DNA of 64,000 nucleotides, taken from NCBI GenBank assembly GCA_016780385.1, contig JADHLY010000003.1, positions 27,574-91,573 on the forward strand, in the 5' to 3' direction. Positions 25,966 through 34,738 of the stretch are shown here, piece after piece (position 1 is the stretch's first letter; every line of letters starts with the position of its first letter). Source of the DNA: Flavobacteriales bacterium (GTDB lineage Bacteria; Bacteroidota; Bacteroidia; Flavobacteriales_D; Sanyastnellaceae). A program made the translations under genes and the position numbers. The notes beneath the pieces were generated by a model, which saw nothing but the letters and a program-made list of their open reading frames with translations, made no database searches and was not told the DNA's origin.

Positions 25966-28900
25966 ATGGATCCCAAGACACCCAAGGAATTCGGCCTGAG
26001 TACCGCCTCGATCAAAAACCGCACCACCGTGGCGGTCTTGATCGTGATCATCTTGATCTCCGGTATCTCGTCCTACATCACCGTCCCGAAGGAAAGCTTC
26101 CCAGAAGTCGTCGTTCCCGAGGTCTTTGTAGGAACCCCCTATCCCGGCAACAGCCCTGGCGACATTGAGAAACTCATCACCCGACCGATTGAGAAAGAAC
26201 TCAAGGGCATCACGGGCATCGACGAGATCATCTCTACGAGCCAGCAAGGCTACAGCTCCATCGACATCAAGTTCGACTTCTCCGTAACACCAGAAGTGGC
26301 ACTGCGAAAGGTCAAGGACAAGGTGGACATCGCCATGAGCGACCCCAGCTTTCCAGACGACCTGCCCAGCGACCCCAACATCTTCGACCTCAACTTCACC
26401 GAGCTCGTTCCGGTCATGCAGGTCAATCTTTCTGGTGACTACCCCATCGACCAACTGGAAGACTACGCCGAAATCCTGCAAGAGCGCATCGAGGACATCG
26501 AGCAAATCAACGAGGCCGAGATCCGAGGGGTGAACGCCAAAGAAATGGAGGTCGAAGTCGACCACCTTCGGGCGGAAGCCATGCTCGTCAGCTTCAACGA
26601 CATCGCCCAGGCCATCGGCCAGGAAAACCTGTCCATCTCCGGTGGCGACATCCTGATGGATGGGCGCCGGCGCACCGTGCAAGTTGTGGGTGACTTCCGC
26701 GACGCCGAAGACCTGGAGTCCATCATCGTCAAGGCAGAAGGCGGGAAGCCCGTCTACCTGCGCGATGTGGCCAAAGTGCGGTTCGTAGACCAGGAAGCCA
26801 CCAGTTTTGCCCGCGAGTGGGGCAATCCCGTAGTCTCGCTCGATGTCCGCAAACGGGCCGGCGAAAACCTCATCATCGCCTCCGACGAAATCAACCGCAT
26901 CATCACAGAGGCCAAGGCGGAGTTCTTGCCTTCAGACCTCAACGTCAGCATCACCTCGGACCAGTCAGACCAGACCCGAACCCAGGTCGACGAGCTTCAA
27001 AACAGCATCATCCTCGGCGTGCTGCTGGTGGTGGGCGTCTTGCTCTTCTTCCTCGGACTGCGCAACGCCCTCTTTGTCGGTGTCGCCATCCCGCTGTCCA
27101 TGTTCTTGAGCTTCGCCATCCTGAACGCCTTGGGCATCACCTTCAATGTGATGGTCCTCTTTGCCTTGGTGCTGGCCCTTGGCATGCTCGTGGACAATGG
27201 CATCGTGGTGGTCGAAAACATCTATCGACTGATGGATGAAGGCATGTCGCCGTTCGATGCCGCACGCTATGGCGTGGGCGAAGTGGCATGGCCCATCATC
27301 GCCTCGACGGCCACAACATTGGCGGCCTTCCTTCCACTGGCGATTTGGCCCGGCATCATCGGTGAATTCATGAAATACCTGCCGATGACCCTGATCATCG
27401 TCTTGTCCTCATCCCTCTTCATCGCGTTGGTGATCAACCCCATGTTGACGAGCCTCTACATGCGGGTGGAAGAGGCCGAAATGAACGTGCGCCGGCTGTT
27501 CATCACCACCGGCATCCTCTTCGTTGTGGGGCTGCTCTTGCTAGGCGCCGGTTGGAACACCTTGGGCAACCTCTTCGTCCTTGGCGGCATCATCGGACTG
27601 CTCAACCGATACCTCTTGACACCCGCCACGGCGTGGTTTCAAAACAAGCTGCTGCCCGCCCTAGAAAACGGTTATGAGCGTTTGCTCCGCTTCTCCCTGC
27701 GCGGCACCAAGCCTTGGCTGTTCTTCTATGGCATGATCGGCCTTTTGTTTGCGTCCCTCATGCTGTTGGGCATGTTCCCCCCCAAGGTGGAATTCTTCCC
27801 ACAGAACGAGCCGCAGTATGTCAATGTCTACATCGACATGCCCATCGGAACGGACATCGAAGAGACCAACCGGGTGACCCAAGAGGTGGAGGGCATGGTC
27901 ATGAAAGCCATCAACCGCCCGGAGTTTCTGCAGGAAGGTGAAGACGGAGAAGCCGATCAATTTCTGGTCAACTCTGTGATCGCCCAAGTGGGTGAGGGCA
28001 CCTCCGACCCCGCCGAGGGGCCACAGCTGGGGGCCACACCAAACAAGGGCCGCATCACGGTGAGTTTCCTGAAGTTCCAAGACCGCCAAGGCCTCAGGAC
28101 CACCGATGTGCTCAACGCCATCCGTGACGAGGTCAAAGGGTATCCCGACGCCCTCATTCGGGCGACCAAGAATTCCGACGGCCCCCCTCAAGGATTGCCC
28201 ATCAACCTCGAAATCACCAGCGCCGATTACGAGACCGCACTCGCTTACGCCGATGGCATGAAGCGCTTCATTGAATCCACGGGGATCCAAGGGGTGGAAG
28301 GCCTCAAGCTCGACGTCGAAAAGTCCAAACCGGAAATGCCCATTACCATCGACCGCGACAAGGCCCGTCGGTATGGATTGAGCACGCAACAAATCGGATA
28401 CGGCATCCGAAGCGCCCTGTTCGGGCGCGAAGTCAGCCGTTACAAGGACGGTGAGGACGATTACCCCATCAACCTGAGGTTCTCCGATGCCTACCGCAAC
28501 AATGCCGACGCGTTGATGAACCAAAAAATCATCTTCCGCAGTGCTTCCGACGGCCAAATCAAGGAGGTGCCCATCTCCGCGGTAGCCTCAGCAGGGCGGT
28601 CCACCACCTACAACGCCATCAAGCGGAAGGACCTCGACCGCACTGTGACCTTGTCTTCCAATGTCCTCGGCGGGTACAACGCCAACGAGGTCGTGGCCGC
28701 CATCAAGGCCGCCATGAACGACTACCCGGCTCAAGACGGTGTCCAGTGGGAGTTCACCGGACAACAAGAAGAGCAGGCCAAGGAAATGGCCTTCCTTTCC
28801 AAGGCGTTGGTCATCGCACTCTTCCTCATCTTCTTGATCATTGTCGCGCAATTCAACAGCATCTCCACGCCCTTCATCATCGGCTTCAGCGTGCTGTTTT

Positions 28901-29412
28901 CGCTTACCGGCGTGTTCCTGGGCCTTGTGGTCTTCCGCCAAGACTTCGTGATCATCATGACCATGATTGGCATCATCTCCCTGGCCGGTGTGGTGGTCAA
29001 CAACGCCATCGTACTCATCGACTACACCAACCTGCTCTTTGACCGCAAAAAGCGGGAGTTGGGGTTGGGTGAAGACGACCTCCTGCCGTTTGCTGAGATC
29101 GTCCCCTTGATCATACAAGGTGGCCGGACCCGTCTGCGTCCTGTGCTGCTGACCGCCATCACCACCGTACTTGGGCTCCTGCCCCTCGCCATTGGCATCA
29201 ACGTGGACTTCGTGAGCCTCTTGGCAGAGTATGACCCCAAGATCTACATCGGAGGAGACAACAACATCTTCTGGAAGCCCATGAGCTGGGCCATCATCTA
29301 TGGCTTGACGTTTGCCACCTTCCTCACGCTGGTGATTGTCCCCATCATGATGTGGTACTTGACCCGTGCAAACTACAAGTGGCTCAAGCGCCTGCCTGTG
29401 AATCCCTCGTGA
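25966..29412 (+). CDS. RND-family efflux transporter (AcrB/MdtC-like)
   Basis: A 1148-residue inner-membrane pump with twelve expected TM segments in two halves. TM1 is VAVLIVIILISGISSYITV and the TM4 proton-relay motif is LALGMLVDNGIVVVENIYRL; the second acidic residue of the AcrB DD pair is Asn, a common variant. The second half has GVVVNNAIVLIDYTNLLFDR. The chosen ATG at 25966 follows the adaptor by 40 bp; an upstream frame start at 25891 overlaps it and lacks homology. The operon order is regulator, TolC-like, adaptor, pump. Confidence 0.95.
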   Translation: MDPKTPKEFGLSTASIKNRTTVAVLIVIILISGISSYITVPKESFPEVVVPEVFVGTPYPGNSPGDIEKLITRPIEKELKGITGIDEIISTSQQGYSSIDIKFDFSVTPEVALRKVKDKVDIAMSDPSFPDDLPSDPNIFDLNFTELVPVMQVNLSGDYPIDQLEDYAEILQERIEDIEQINEAEIRGVNAKEMEVEVDHLRAEAMLVSFNDIAQAIGQENLSISGGDILMDGRRRTVQVVGDFRDAEDLESIIVKAEGGKPVYLRDVAKVRFVDQEATSFAREWGNPVVSLDVRKRAGENLIIASDEINRIITEAKAEFLPSDLNVSITSDQSDQTRTQVDELQNSIILGVLLVVGVLLFFLGLRNALFVGVAIPLSMFLSFAILNALGITFNVMVLFALVLALGMLVDNGIVVVENIYRLMDEGMSPFDAARYGVGEVAWPIIASTATTLAAFLPLAIWPGIIGEFMKYLPMTLIIVLSSSLFIALVINPMLTSLYMRVEEAEMNVRRLFITTGILFVVGLLLLGAGWNTLGNLFVLGGIIGLLNRYLLTPATAWFQNKLLPALENGYERLLRFSLRGTKPWLFFYGMIGLLFASLMLLGMFPPKVEFFPQNEPQYVNVYIDMPIGTDIEETNRVTQEVEGMVMKAINRPEFLQEGEDGEADQFLVNSVIAQVGEGTSDPAEGPQLGATPNKGRITVSFLKFQDRQGLRTTDVLNAIRDEVKGYPDALIRATKNSDGPPQGLPINLEITSADYETALAYADGMKRFIESTGIQGVEGLKLDVEKSKPEMPITIDRDKARRYGLSTQQIGYGIRSALFGREVSRYKDGEDDYPINLRFSDAYRNNADALMNQKIIFRSASDGQIKEVPISAVASAGRSTTYNAIKRKDLDRTVTLSSNVLGGYNANEVVAAIKAAMNDYPAQDGVQWEFTGQQEEQAKEMAFLSKALVIALFLIFLIIVAQFNSISTPFIIGFSVLFSLTGVFLGLVVFRQDFVIIMTMIGIISLAGVVVNNAIVLIDYTNLLFDRKKRELGLGEDDLLPFAEIVPLIIQGGRTRLRPVLLTAITTVLGLLPLAIGINVDFVSLLAEYDPKIYIGGDNNIFWKPMSWAIIYGLTFATFLTLVIVPIMMWYLTRANYKWLKRLPVNPS

Positions 29413-29426
29413 ACCAGGGCCTTTCT

Positions 29427-30467
29427 ATGAAATACAACACCCTGCTCATCACCGGGGTCACCGGTTTTGTCGGCGGCCACATGGCCCTGGAAGCCCTGCG
29501 CCAAGGCCACACCGTGCGCGGCACGTTGCGGTCCCTCGGCCGCGCTGATTCTGTGCGGGACATACTGGCTTCACAGCTCGGTGAACAAGCTGAGGAGGCC
29601 CTGCAGCGCCTCACTTTTCACGAAGCCGACTTGCTCTCACCCGAAGGGTGGCGGGATGCGGCTTCCGGCTGTGACGCCGCATTGCATGTCGCATCTCCCT
29701 TTCCATTGGGCGTTCCCAAGGACGAGCAAGACATCATCGGGCCCGCTCGACAAGGACTCAAGCATGTCTTTGAAGCCTGTGCTGCAGAAGGCGTGAATCG
29801 GTTGGTGCAGACCTCATCCACCGTGGCCATCGCATACGGCCATGGTCGGGAAAACACCAACTTCACGGAAAAGGACTGGACCCAACTCGATGGGGGCATG
29901 ATCACAGCCTACATCAAGAGCAAAACACTGGCCGAGCAAGACCTGTGGATGATGGCCAAGCAACAGCCGGCGATGTCCGTCTCTGCCGTCAACCCCGGCT
30001 TCATTTTCGGTCCCATCCTCAACGGAAAGGATGCAGGAACCAGTGGCGACGTCATCCTCAAAATGATGCGCGGTGAATTTCCCGGCGTCCCCCACTTGGG
30101 GTACCCGACCGTCGACGTGCGCGATGTTGTGAGCCTACACTTTTTGGTGCTCAACGACGACAAGGCCGCCGGCGAGCGGTTTGCCGCCACCGCCAGCACC
30201 CTGCCCTTTCGCGATTTGGCGAAGGCCCTCAAGCGCGCATTCCCCAAAGAGGGCCGCAAAGTGGGCACCCTGGCCATGCCCAACTTCTTGCTGCGGTTCT
30301 TTGCTTTGTTCGACCCTTCAGTGCGCGTGGTCCTCGCCGAATTGGGCTACATGGCCAACGTCTCCTCCGACAAGGCGCGCAAACGATACGGCTGGAAACC
30401 CCGGTCAGCTGAGGATGCCGGTGTTGCCACGGCCCACAGTCTCATCGATCTGGGATATCTGGACTGA
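29427..30467 (+). CDS. NAD(P)-dependent epimerase/dehydratase (dihydroflavonol-reductase-like)
   Basis: 346-residue extended short-chain dehydrogenase. The Rossmann motif is ITGVTGFVGGHMALEAL, and the catalytic Tyr-Lys is in TAYIKSKTLAEQDLW. Residues HVASPFPLG and NPGFIFGPIL match the dihydroflavonol-4-reductase/cinnamoyl-CoA reductase group, whose bacterial members act on varied aldehydes or ketones. It begins 14 bp after the RND gene and may be co-transcribed with it. The substrate is unknown. Confidence 0.88.
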   Translation: MKYNTLLITGVTGFVGGHMALEALRQGHTVRGTLRSLGRADSVRDILASQLGEQAEEALQRLTFHEADLLSPEGWRDAASGCDAALHVASPFPLGVPKDEQDIIGPARQGLKHVFEACAAEGVNRLVQTSSTVAIAYGHGRENTNFTEKDWTQLDGGMITAYIKSKTLAEQDLWMMAKQQPAMSVSAVNPGFIFGPILNGKDAGTSGDVILKMMRGEFPGVPHLGYPTVDVRDVVSLHFLVLNDDKAAGERFAATASTLPFRDLAKALKRAFPKEGRKVGTLAMPNFLLRFFALFDPSVRVVLAELGYMANVSSDKARKRYGWKPRSAEDAGVATAHSLIDLGYLD

Positions 30468-30484
30468 TTCCCTCAGGACCGCTC

Positions 30485-30511
30485 TAAATTCGCAACTCCG
30501 GAACCTTCCGG
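30485..30511 (+). promoter_or_regulatory. -7 box and start-site palindrome of the purF-type gene
   Basis: TAAATTCG at 30485-30492 is a good -7 box. Directly downstream is the palindrome CCGGAA-CC-TTCCGG (30498-30511), covering the expected first transcribed bases. It could be an operator or a 5' hairpin. No clear -33 element. Confidence 0.4.
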
Positions 30512-30517
30512 CACCCG

Positions 30518-32419
30518 ATGAGCGACCTTCTCCAACACGAGTGTGGCATAGCCCTTCTCCGGCTCAAAAAGCCCCTGCAGTATTACATCGACCAGTACGG
30601 GACGGCCTTTTACGGCCTGAACAAGATGTACCTCCTGATGGAGAAACAGCGCAACCGGGGACAAGACGGCGTTGGCTTGGCCAATGTGAAGCTGTCCGTT
30701 CCGCCAGGGCACCGTTACCTCAGCCGTTCGCGTTCCGTCGCCAGGCAGCCCATCGAGGACCTGTTTTCTCAGGTCATGAGCCGGTTTGCTGAGACCCGCG
30801 AGCACCAGCCCGAAAAGCTCAAGGATGCCGCTTGGTTGCAAAAGGAGTTCGCCTTTACCGGTGAAGTCTTCCTCGGCCACTTGCGCTATGGCACTTATGG
30901 CCGCAATACCATAGAGCGCGTGCACCCCTTCTTGCGCCAAAACAACTGGCGCAGCCGCACCTTGGCGCTTGCCGGCAACTTCAACCTGACCAACGTCGAC
31001 GAACTGTTCGACGTCCTTGTGGGCCTCGGCCAACACCCCAAAGAGAAAGCAGATACGGTCACCATCCTCGAAAAAGTGGGGCACTTCCTCGATGAAGAGG
31101 TAGAAGCCCGCTTCCGCGACTTCAAGGAGCAGGGCCATGAAAACCACGAAATCAGCGACCTCATCGCCCAAAACCTCAACGTCGGCCACGTGCTGGAGAA
31201 GGCTTCAGAAGCATGGGATGGTGGTTACGTCATGGGCGGCATCATCGGCACTGGTGACGCCTTTATTGCCCGCGACCCAAATGGGATTCGACCCTGTTTC
31301 TGGTATGAAGACGATGAGGTCATTGTGGCGGCATCTGAGCGTCCGGTCATCCAAACGGCCTTCAACACCACAACGGATCAGGTCAAGGAACTCCAACCCG
31401 GTGAAGCCCTGCTGATTTCCAAGAACGGAAATGCGTCCATCAAGCAGGTCCGCGCTGCTGCGGAACGCACCCCTTGTAGCTTCGAACGCATCTACTTTTC
31501 CCGCGGAAACGATGCCGACATCTACAAGGAACGCGTGGCCCTCGGAGAGTCCCTCGTACCCAAAGTGCTCGAAGCAGTGGAGCACGACCTCGATGCCTCC
31601 GTCTTCAGTTTCATCCCCAACACCGCGGAAACCTCCTTTTATGGGCTGGTCAAAGGGCTGGAAAGCCATCTGAATCAGAGCAAAATCCAGCGCATCCTCG
31701 GTTTGGGCGCCAACCCATCTCCGGATGATGTGCGCGACATCTTGGAGGAACGCCCACGGGTCGACAAGGTCACCCTCAAGGACGCCAAGCTGCGCACCTT
31801 CATCGCCGATGATGGGGCCCGTGACGACCTGGTCACACACGCCTACGACATCACATACGGCACCGTGAAGCGCGGGGTGGATCAGCTCGTTGTCATCGAT
31901 GACAGCATCGTCAGGGGCACCACCCTCAAGCGCAGCATCTTGCGCATCCTCGACCGTCTGGGACCCAAACGCATCGTCGTCGCCAGCAGCGCACCACAGA
32001 TTCGCTATCCCGATTGCTACGGCATAGACATGGCGAAAATGGGAGACTTCATCGCCTTCCAAGCCGCCATTGCCCTGCACAAGGAACGCGGAAACGAAGC
32101 GCTGATCGAGCGGGTTTATGAAGACTGCAAGGCCGAACTAGAGAAGCCCTTTTCAGAGCAACTCAACAAGGTCAAGCCCATCTACGATCAACTGTCAGAG
32201 GAAGAGACCTCCAACAAGATTTCCGAGCTCCTAACCCCCAGCAACATCCAAGCTGAAGTCCGCATCATCTACCAAAGCGTAGAAGGGCTTCACGCCGCCA
32301 TTCCCGAGCACAAAGGCGACTGGTATTTCACCGGGGACTTCCCCACACCGGGCGGCAACCGAGTGGCCAACCGCGCCTTTGTATTCTGGAAAGAAGGGCG
32401 ATCAGAACGCGCTTACTGA
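30518..32419 (+). CDS. purF: Amidophosphoribosyltransferase, long Bacteroidota type
   Basis: PurF makes 5-phosphoribosylamine from PRPP and glutamine, the first step of purine synthesis. The 633-residue product has an N-terminal class II glutamine amidotransferase domain; the likely nucleophile is Cys9 in LLQHECGIALLRL, so eight residues must be removed or the mechanism adapted. The C-terminal PRTase domain has the PRPP loop VVIDDSIVRGTTLKRS and RYPDCYGIDM. Length exceeds the ~500 residues of E. coli PurF because of insertions shared by Bacteroidota homologues. Paralogous roles cannot be excluded. Confidence 0.88.
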   Translation: MSDLLQHECGIALLRLKKPLQYYIDQYGTAFYGLNKMYLLMEKQRNRGQDGVGLANVKLSVPPGHRYLSRSRSVARQPIEDLFSQVMSRFAETREHQPEKLKDAAWLQKEFAFTGEVFLGHLRYGTYGRNTIERVHPFLRQNNWRSRTLALAGNFNLTNVDELFDVLVGLGQHPKEKADTVTILEKVGHFLDEEVEARFRDFKEQGHENHEISDLIAQNLNVGHVLEKASEAWDGGYVMGGIIGTGDAFIARDPNGIRPCFWYEDDEVIVAASERPVIQTAFNTTTDQVKELQPGEALLISKNGNASIKQVRAAAERTPCSFERIYFSRGNDADIYKERVALGESLVPKVLEAVEHDLDASVFSFIPNTAETSFYGLVKGLESHLNQSKIQRILGLGANPSPDDVRDILEERPRVDKVTLKDAKLRTFIADDGARDDLVTHAYDITYGTVKRGVDQLVVIDDSIVRGTTLKRSILRILDRLGPKRIVVASSAPQIRYPDCYGIDMAKMGDFIAFQAAIALHKERGNEALIERVYEDCKAELEKPFSEQLNKVKPIYDQLSEEETSNKISELLTPSNIQAEVRIIYQSVEGLHAAIPEHKGDWYFTGDFPTPGGNRVANRAFVFWKEGRSERAY

Positions 32420-32441
32420 GCCGGTTCTCAGCAGCTCGGGC

Positions 32442-33125
32442 TCAACCCCGGTGCAAACCACACTCTTTGGAAGACTGCTCCCACCACCACCTTCCAGCAC
32501 GCGCGTTCTCGTGGGGAAGAACGGGACGCGTACAGGGCGCACAACCTATGCTGGGGTAACCCATTTTGTAAAGGGGGTTCACAGGAACGCCCGTCGCTGA
32601 CACCACGGCATCGAGCGTTGCATCATCCCACTCCAACAGAGGGTGAACCTTCACGATGTCCCAATTGGCGTCATGCTCTCGTTTCTCCATGGACGCCCTG
32701 TTTGGGCTTTGAGCGCGGCGCAAACCCGTCAACCAGGCGCCTTTTCCGGAAAGCGCCTTGCGCAACGGTTGGATTTTGCGGACCGAACAGCACTGCTTTC
32801 GGGCATCCACACCCTCATAGATGCGCTCGAGTTCTCCCAAGCCTGTGACCGCTTCTTCATCTGGTTTCAAGGACCGAACCTTCAGCCCAAAGTGCGCCTC
32901 GGACTGCTTCCATGTCTCGACCGTGGCGGGAAACAAAAAGCCGGTATCCAAGGAAACCACGTCCACTTCGGCCCCGCTCTCTGCCACAGCCCATGTGAGC
33001 ACTTGGTCCTCCTTGCTGAAGGACGTGGTCAACACCACACCTCCTGCATCAGTTTGCGCCGCCACCTCCGCTTCAATGTCGCGCACCAGCGCGTCCAAAA
33101 CGGTGACCCTTCGAGACAATACCAT
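32442..33125 (-). CDS. cysH: Phosphoadenylyl/adenylyl-sulfate reductase (APS reductase type)
   Basis: 227 residues. CysH reduces activated sulfate to sulfite. The pair KQCCSVRKIQPL together with CAPCTRPV supplies the four cysteines of a [4Fe-4S] cluster, typical of APS-using enzymes, and the C-terminal ECGLHRG holds the catalytic cysteine. It needs Fe-S assembly itself. It lies 37 bp after an Rrf2 regulator on the same strand, with its own promoter and dyad between them. cysD/cysN and sulfite reductase genes are not in the window. Confidence 0.95.
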   Translation of the reverse strand: MVLSRRVTVLDALVRDIEAEVAAQTDAGGVVLTTSFSKEDQVLTWAVAESGAEVDVVSLDTGFLFPATVETWKQSEAHFGLKVRSLKPDEEAVTGLGELERIYEGVDARKQCCSVRKIQPLRKALSGKGAWLTGLRRAQSPNRASMEKREHDANWDIVKVHPLLEWDDATLDAVVSATGVPVNPLYKMGYPSIGCAPCTRPVLPHENARAGRWWWEQSSKECGLHRG

Positions 33126-33129
33126 GCCA

Positions 33130-33161
33130 CGAATATAGGACTTCGCACACTTATCCTACAA
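33130..33161 (-). promoter_or_regulatory. Promoter of cysH, with -7 box 4 nt from the ATG
   Basis: Minus-strand TTG at 33161-33159, a 21-nt spacer and TATATTCG at 33137-33130, followed by TGGC and the ATG. The transcript should begin at the start codon. Confidence 0.6.
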
Positions 33162-33174
33162 GTTAAGTGGGATA
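33152..33174. promoter_or_regulatory. Dyad over the cysH -33 element and the rrf2 stop (candidate operator)
   Basis: A 23-bp imperfect dyad with outer arms TATCCTAC (33152-33159) and GTGGGATA (33167-33174), seven of eight positions complementary. It covers the -33 TTG of cysH and the stop codon of the Rrf2 gene. The adjacent Rrf2 regulator is the natural candidate to bind it. Confidence 0.5.
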
Positions 33175-33597
33175 TAAAAGGTCTGCCAACGTTCGGTGCT
33201 CCAAGACCCCCAATTGTGCGTCGCGTACATCCGACATCATCCGGTGCAAACCGCAATCCTCTTCGACGCAATCTTCACAACGTTCGTAGTAATGCAGGCT
33301 CACGCAGGCCAACGGCGCGATAGGACCATCCATCATGCGCATCACCGCGGCCATTTTAATCTCATCGGCAGGCCGCCTGAGCGAATGGCCGCCCATAGGT
33401 CCCCTGCGGCTCTTGACCACTCCACCAGACCGAAGCTCAACCAAAATCTGCTCGAGAAACTTCACGCTCATGGGTGCCTGCTCCGAAATTTCTCGGGCAC
33501 TCAACCACTCCTTGCCCTCGCCCTCGGCAGTGGCCTGTTGTCTGCGCGCCAACACGGTCAATGCCCGAAACGCGTATTGTGCCTTCTTCGTCAGCAC
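33163..33597 (-). CDS. Rrf2-family transcriptional regulator with four cysteines
   Basis: 144 residues with a winged helix (AREISEQAPMSVKFLEQILV, then KSRRGPMGGHSLRR). Four cysteines and a histidine follow at C98, C107, C110, C115 and H118; in IscR three cysteines and a histidine bind [2Fe-2S], so cluster sensing is plausible, but the spacing differs. Related regulators control Fe-S assembly (IscR), cysteine metabolism (CymR) or iron (RirA). Starts at GTG, 4 bp after the secreted protein gene. Position before cysH suggests a sulfur regulator. Confidence 0.9.
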   Translation of the reverse strand: MLTKKAQYAFRALTVLARRQQATAEGEGKEWLSAREISEQAPMSVKFLEQILVELRSGGVVKSRRGPMGGHSLRRPADEIKMAAVMRMMDGPIAPLACVSLHYYERCEDCVEEDCGLHRMMSDVRDAQLGVLEHRTLADLLYPT

Positions 33598-33601
33598 AGC
33601 C

Positions 33602-34606
33602 TCAGTGCATCAAGACACGAGACACGGAGCCCACCTCCTCGCCCTTGGGATCCAGCGGATGCAGGAGCACCATGCCGCGGCCCCATTCAGCCGTCGAAAT
33701 TCGAGTGCCCATTGGCCCCTCTGAATCGCCTTCAGCTAGCACTTTTCCGTCCATGGAGATGGCCCGGTATCCCCAATTCTCAGGCAGCTTCCACGTCAAT
33801 GTTTCGCCTGCTTTTGCCGGGTTCGGATAAGGCGTCTGCAGGGCCGAGGGCTGCACAGACGGCACGTCAGCAATAGGGTCTGAATACCAGGCCACATCCG
33901 TCAGCTCGAGCAAAGTCAGCCCCGAGTTGTCCGTCACAATCAACTCTTCATGAAAGAACACAGCCAACGATGAATCGGGGACGAAGTACATCACCTGGTT
34001 CAGGTACCAATTGGCGGTATCGCCATCATACGTCTCCGTGTAGTTCTGCGCATAATTTCCCCTGAGCACCTCATCAAACGCAGTGCCATCCGGCGTCACC
34101 ATTGAGCCCCAAGCATCAATTTCAAATGACAATGAACCCACCAAGGAATACGGCTGGCCCAATAAAATCTGATCGGCTGCAAACGTATCGGTGTGCACCC
34201 CACCAAACTCAAGAGGATAGGTCATCTGCGTCAACGGGTCGTCAAAGGAAAGGGCGATGCCCGAAGCACTGTTCGCATTGCCTTGAACTGTAAATGCGCC
34301 ATCCTGATATCCCCAGAAGGACAATTGATCTCCGGTACCACTCACCCAATCTGCACCCTCAAACAATGCGGCGAAGGGAGAAGATTCTGCTGGCGCCAGG
34401 TTATACAGGGCGATTGAACTGCCCGTTACATCACTGAAGTCCCAGGATTGTGGTTCCGCACTTGCAGCCGTAGGGGCGATATAAGCGCCTGCCACAACAT
34501 CCGCGGAGTAACCACTGCCCGTTGGCTCACTCCAAGAAAGCACAGGCTGCGCAACCGCAGCCAAAGCCAAAGACGTACTTAAAATCAGAAGGAAGGCCTG
34601 TTTCAT
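33602..34606 (-). CDS. Secreted protein with T9SS-type C-terminal domain, function unknown
   Basis: 334 residues with a signal peptide (MKQAFLLILSTSLALAAVAQ). The middle part is beta-rich and not recognised. From about residue 255 it shows a Por-secretion-like sorting domain (QTPYPNPAKAGETLTWKLP, later SVSRVLMH), including the PNP motif typical of such domains. It lies downstream of tRNA-Leu and 4 bp before the Rrf2 gene. The closeness to the regulator may be accidental. No enzymatic motif is visible. Confidence 0.8.
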   Translation of the reverse strand: MKQAFLLILSTSLALAAVAQPVLSWSEPTGSGYSADVVAGAYIAPTAASAEPQSWDFSDVTGSSIALYNLAPAESSPFAALFEGADWVSGTGDQLSFWGYQDGAFTVQGNANSASGIALSFDDPLTQMTYPLEFGGVHTDTFAADQILLGQPYSLVGSLSFEIDAWGSMVTPDGTAFDEVLRGNYAQNYTETYDGDTANWYLNQVMYFVPDSSLAVFFHEELIVTDNSGLTLLELTDVAWYSDPIADVPSVQPSALQTPYPNPAKAGETLTWKLPENWGYRAISMDGKVLAEGDSEGPMGTRISTAEWGRGMVLLHPLDPKGEEVGSVSRVLMH

Positions 34607-34610
34607 AAGC

Positions 34611-34618
34611 GAAATTTA
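34611..34618 (-). promoter_or_regulatory. Possible -7 box (TAAATTTC), 4 nt from the start of the secreted protein gene
   Basis: Minus-strand TAAATTTC matches TAnnTTTG at seven of eight positions and ends 4 nt before the ATG at 34606. No -33 element is obvious; the tRNA 3' end is 23 bp upstream. Confidence 0.35.
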
Positions 34619-34640
34619 CTCGCTTGAGGCCTCTTATTTG

Positions 34641-34721
34641 TACCCGGAGTGGGAATCGAACCCACACTCCAAAGGAACGCGAGTTTGAGTCGCGCGCGTC
34701 TACCAATTCCGCCATCCGGGC
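34641..34721 (-). tRNA. tRNA-Leu (anticodon CAA)
   Basis: The minus strand folds as a tRNA with acceptor arms GCCCGGA and TCCGGGT (a G-U pair at 1-72), D-loop GGCGGAATTGGTAGAC typical of Leu, anticodon stem CGCGA/TCGCG with loop CTCAAAC, a long variable arm and T-arm GTGGG-TTCGATT-CCCAC. The anticodon CAA reads UUG. CCA is not encoded. Confidence 0.95.
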
Positions 34722-34738
34722 AAAGGAGGACCGCGAAT

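Noticed and set aside
29352-29426. Upstream extension of the epimerase into the RND gene
   Set aside because: The extra residues are antisense-free but overlap the RND C terminus in another frame and lack homology. The Rossmann motif begins just after the ATG at 29427.
30518-32419. Interpretation of the purF-type gene as glmS or asparagine synthetase
   Set aside because: The C-terminal domain carries the PRPP loop VVIDDSIVRGTT and lacks SIS or synthetase domains.
32420-32460. Terminator between the convergent purF-type gene and cysH
   Set aside because: GAGCC/GGCTC arms are present, but no T-tract follows on either strand.
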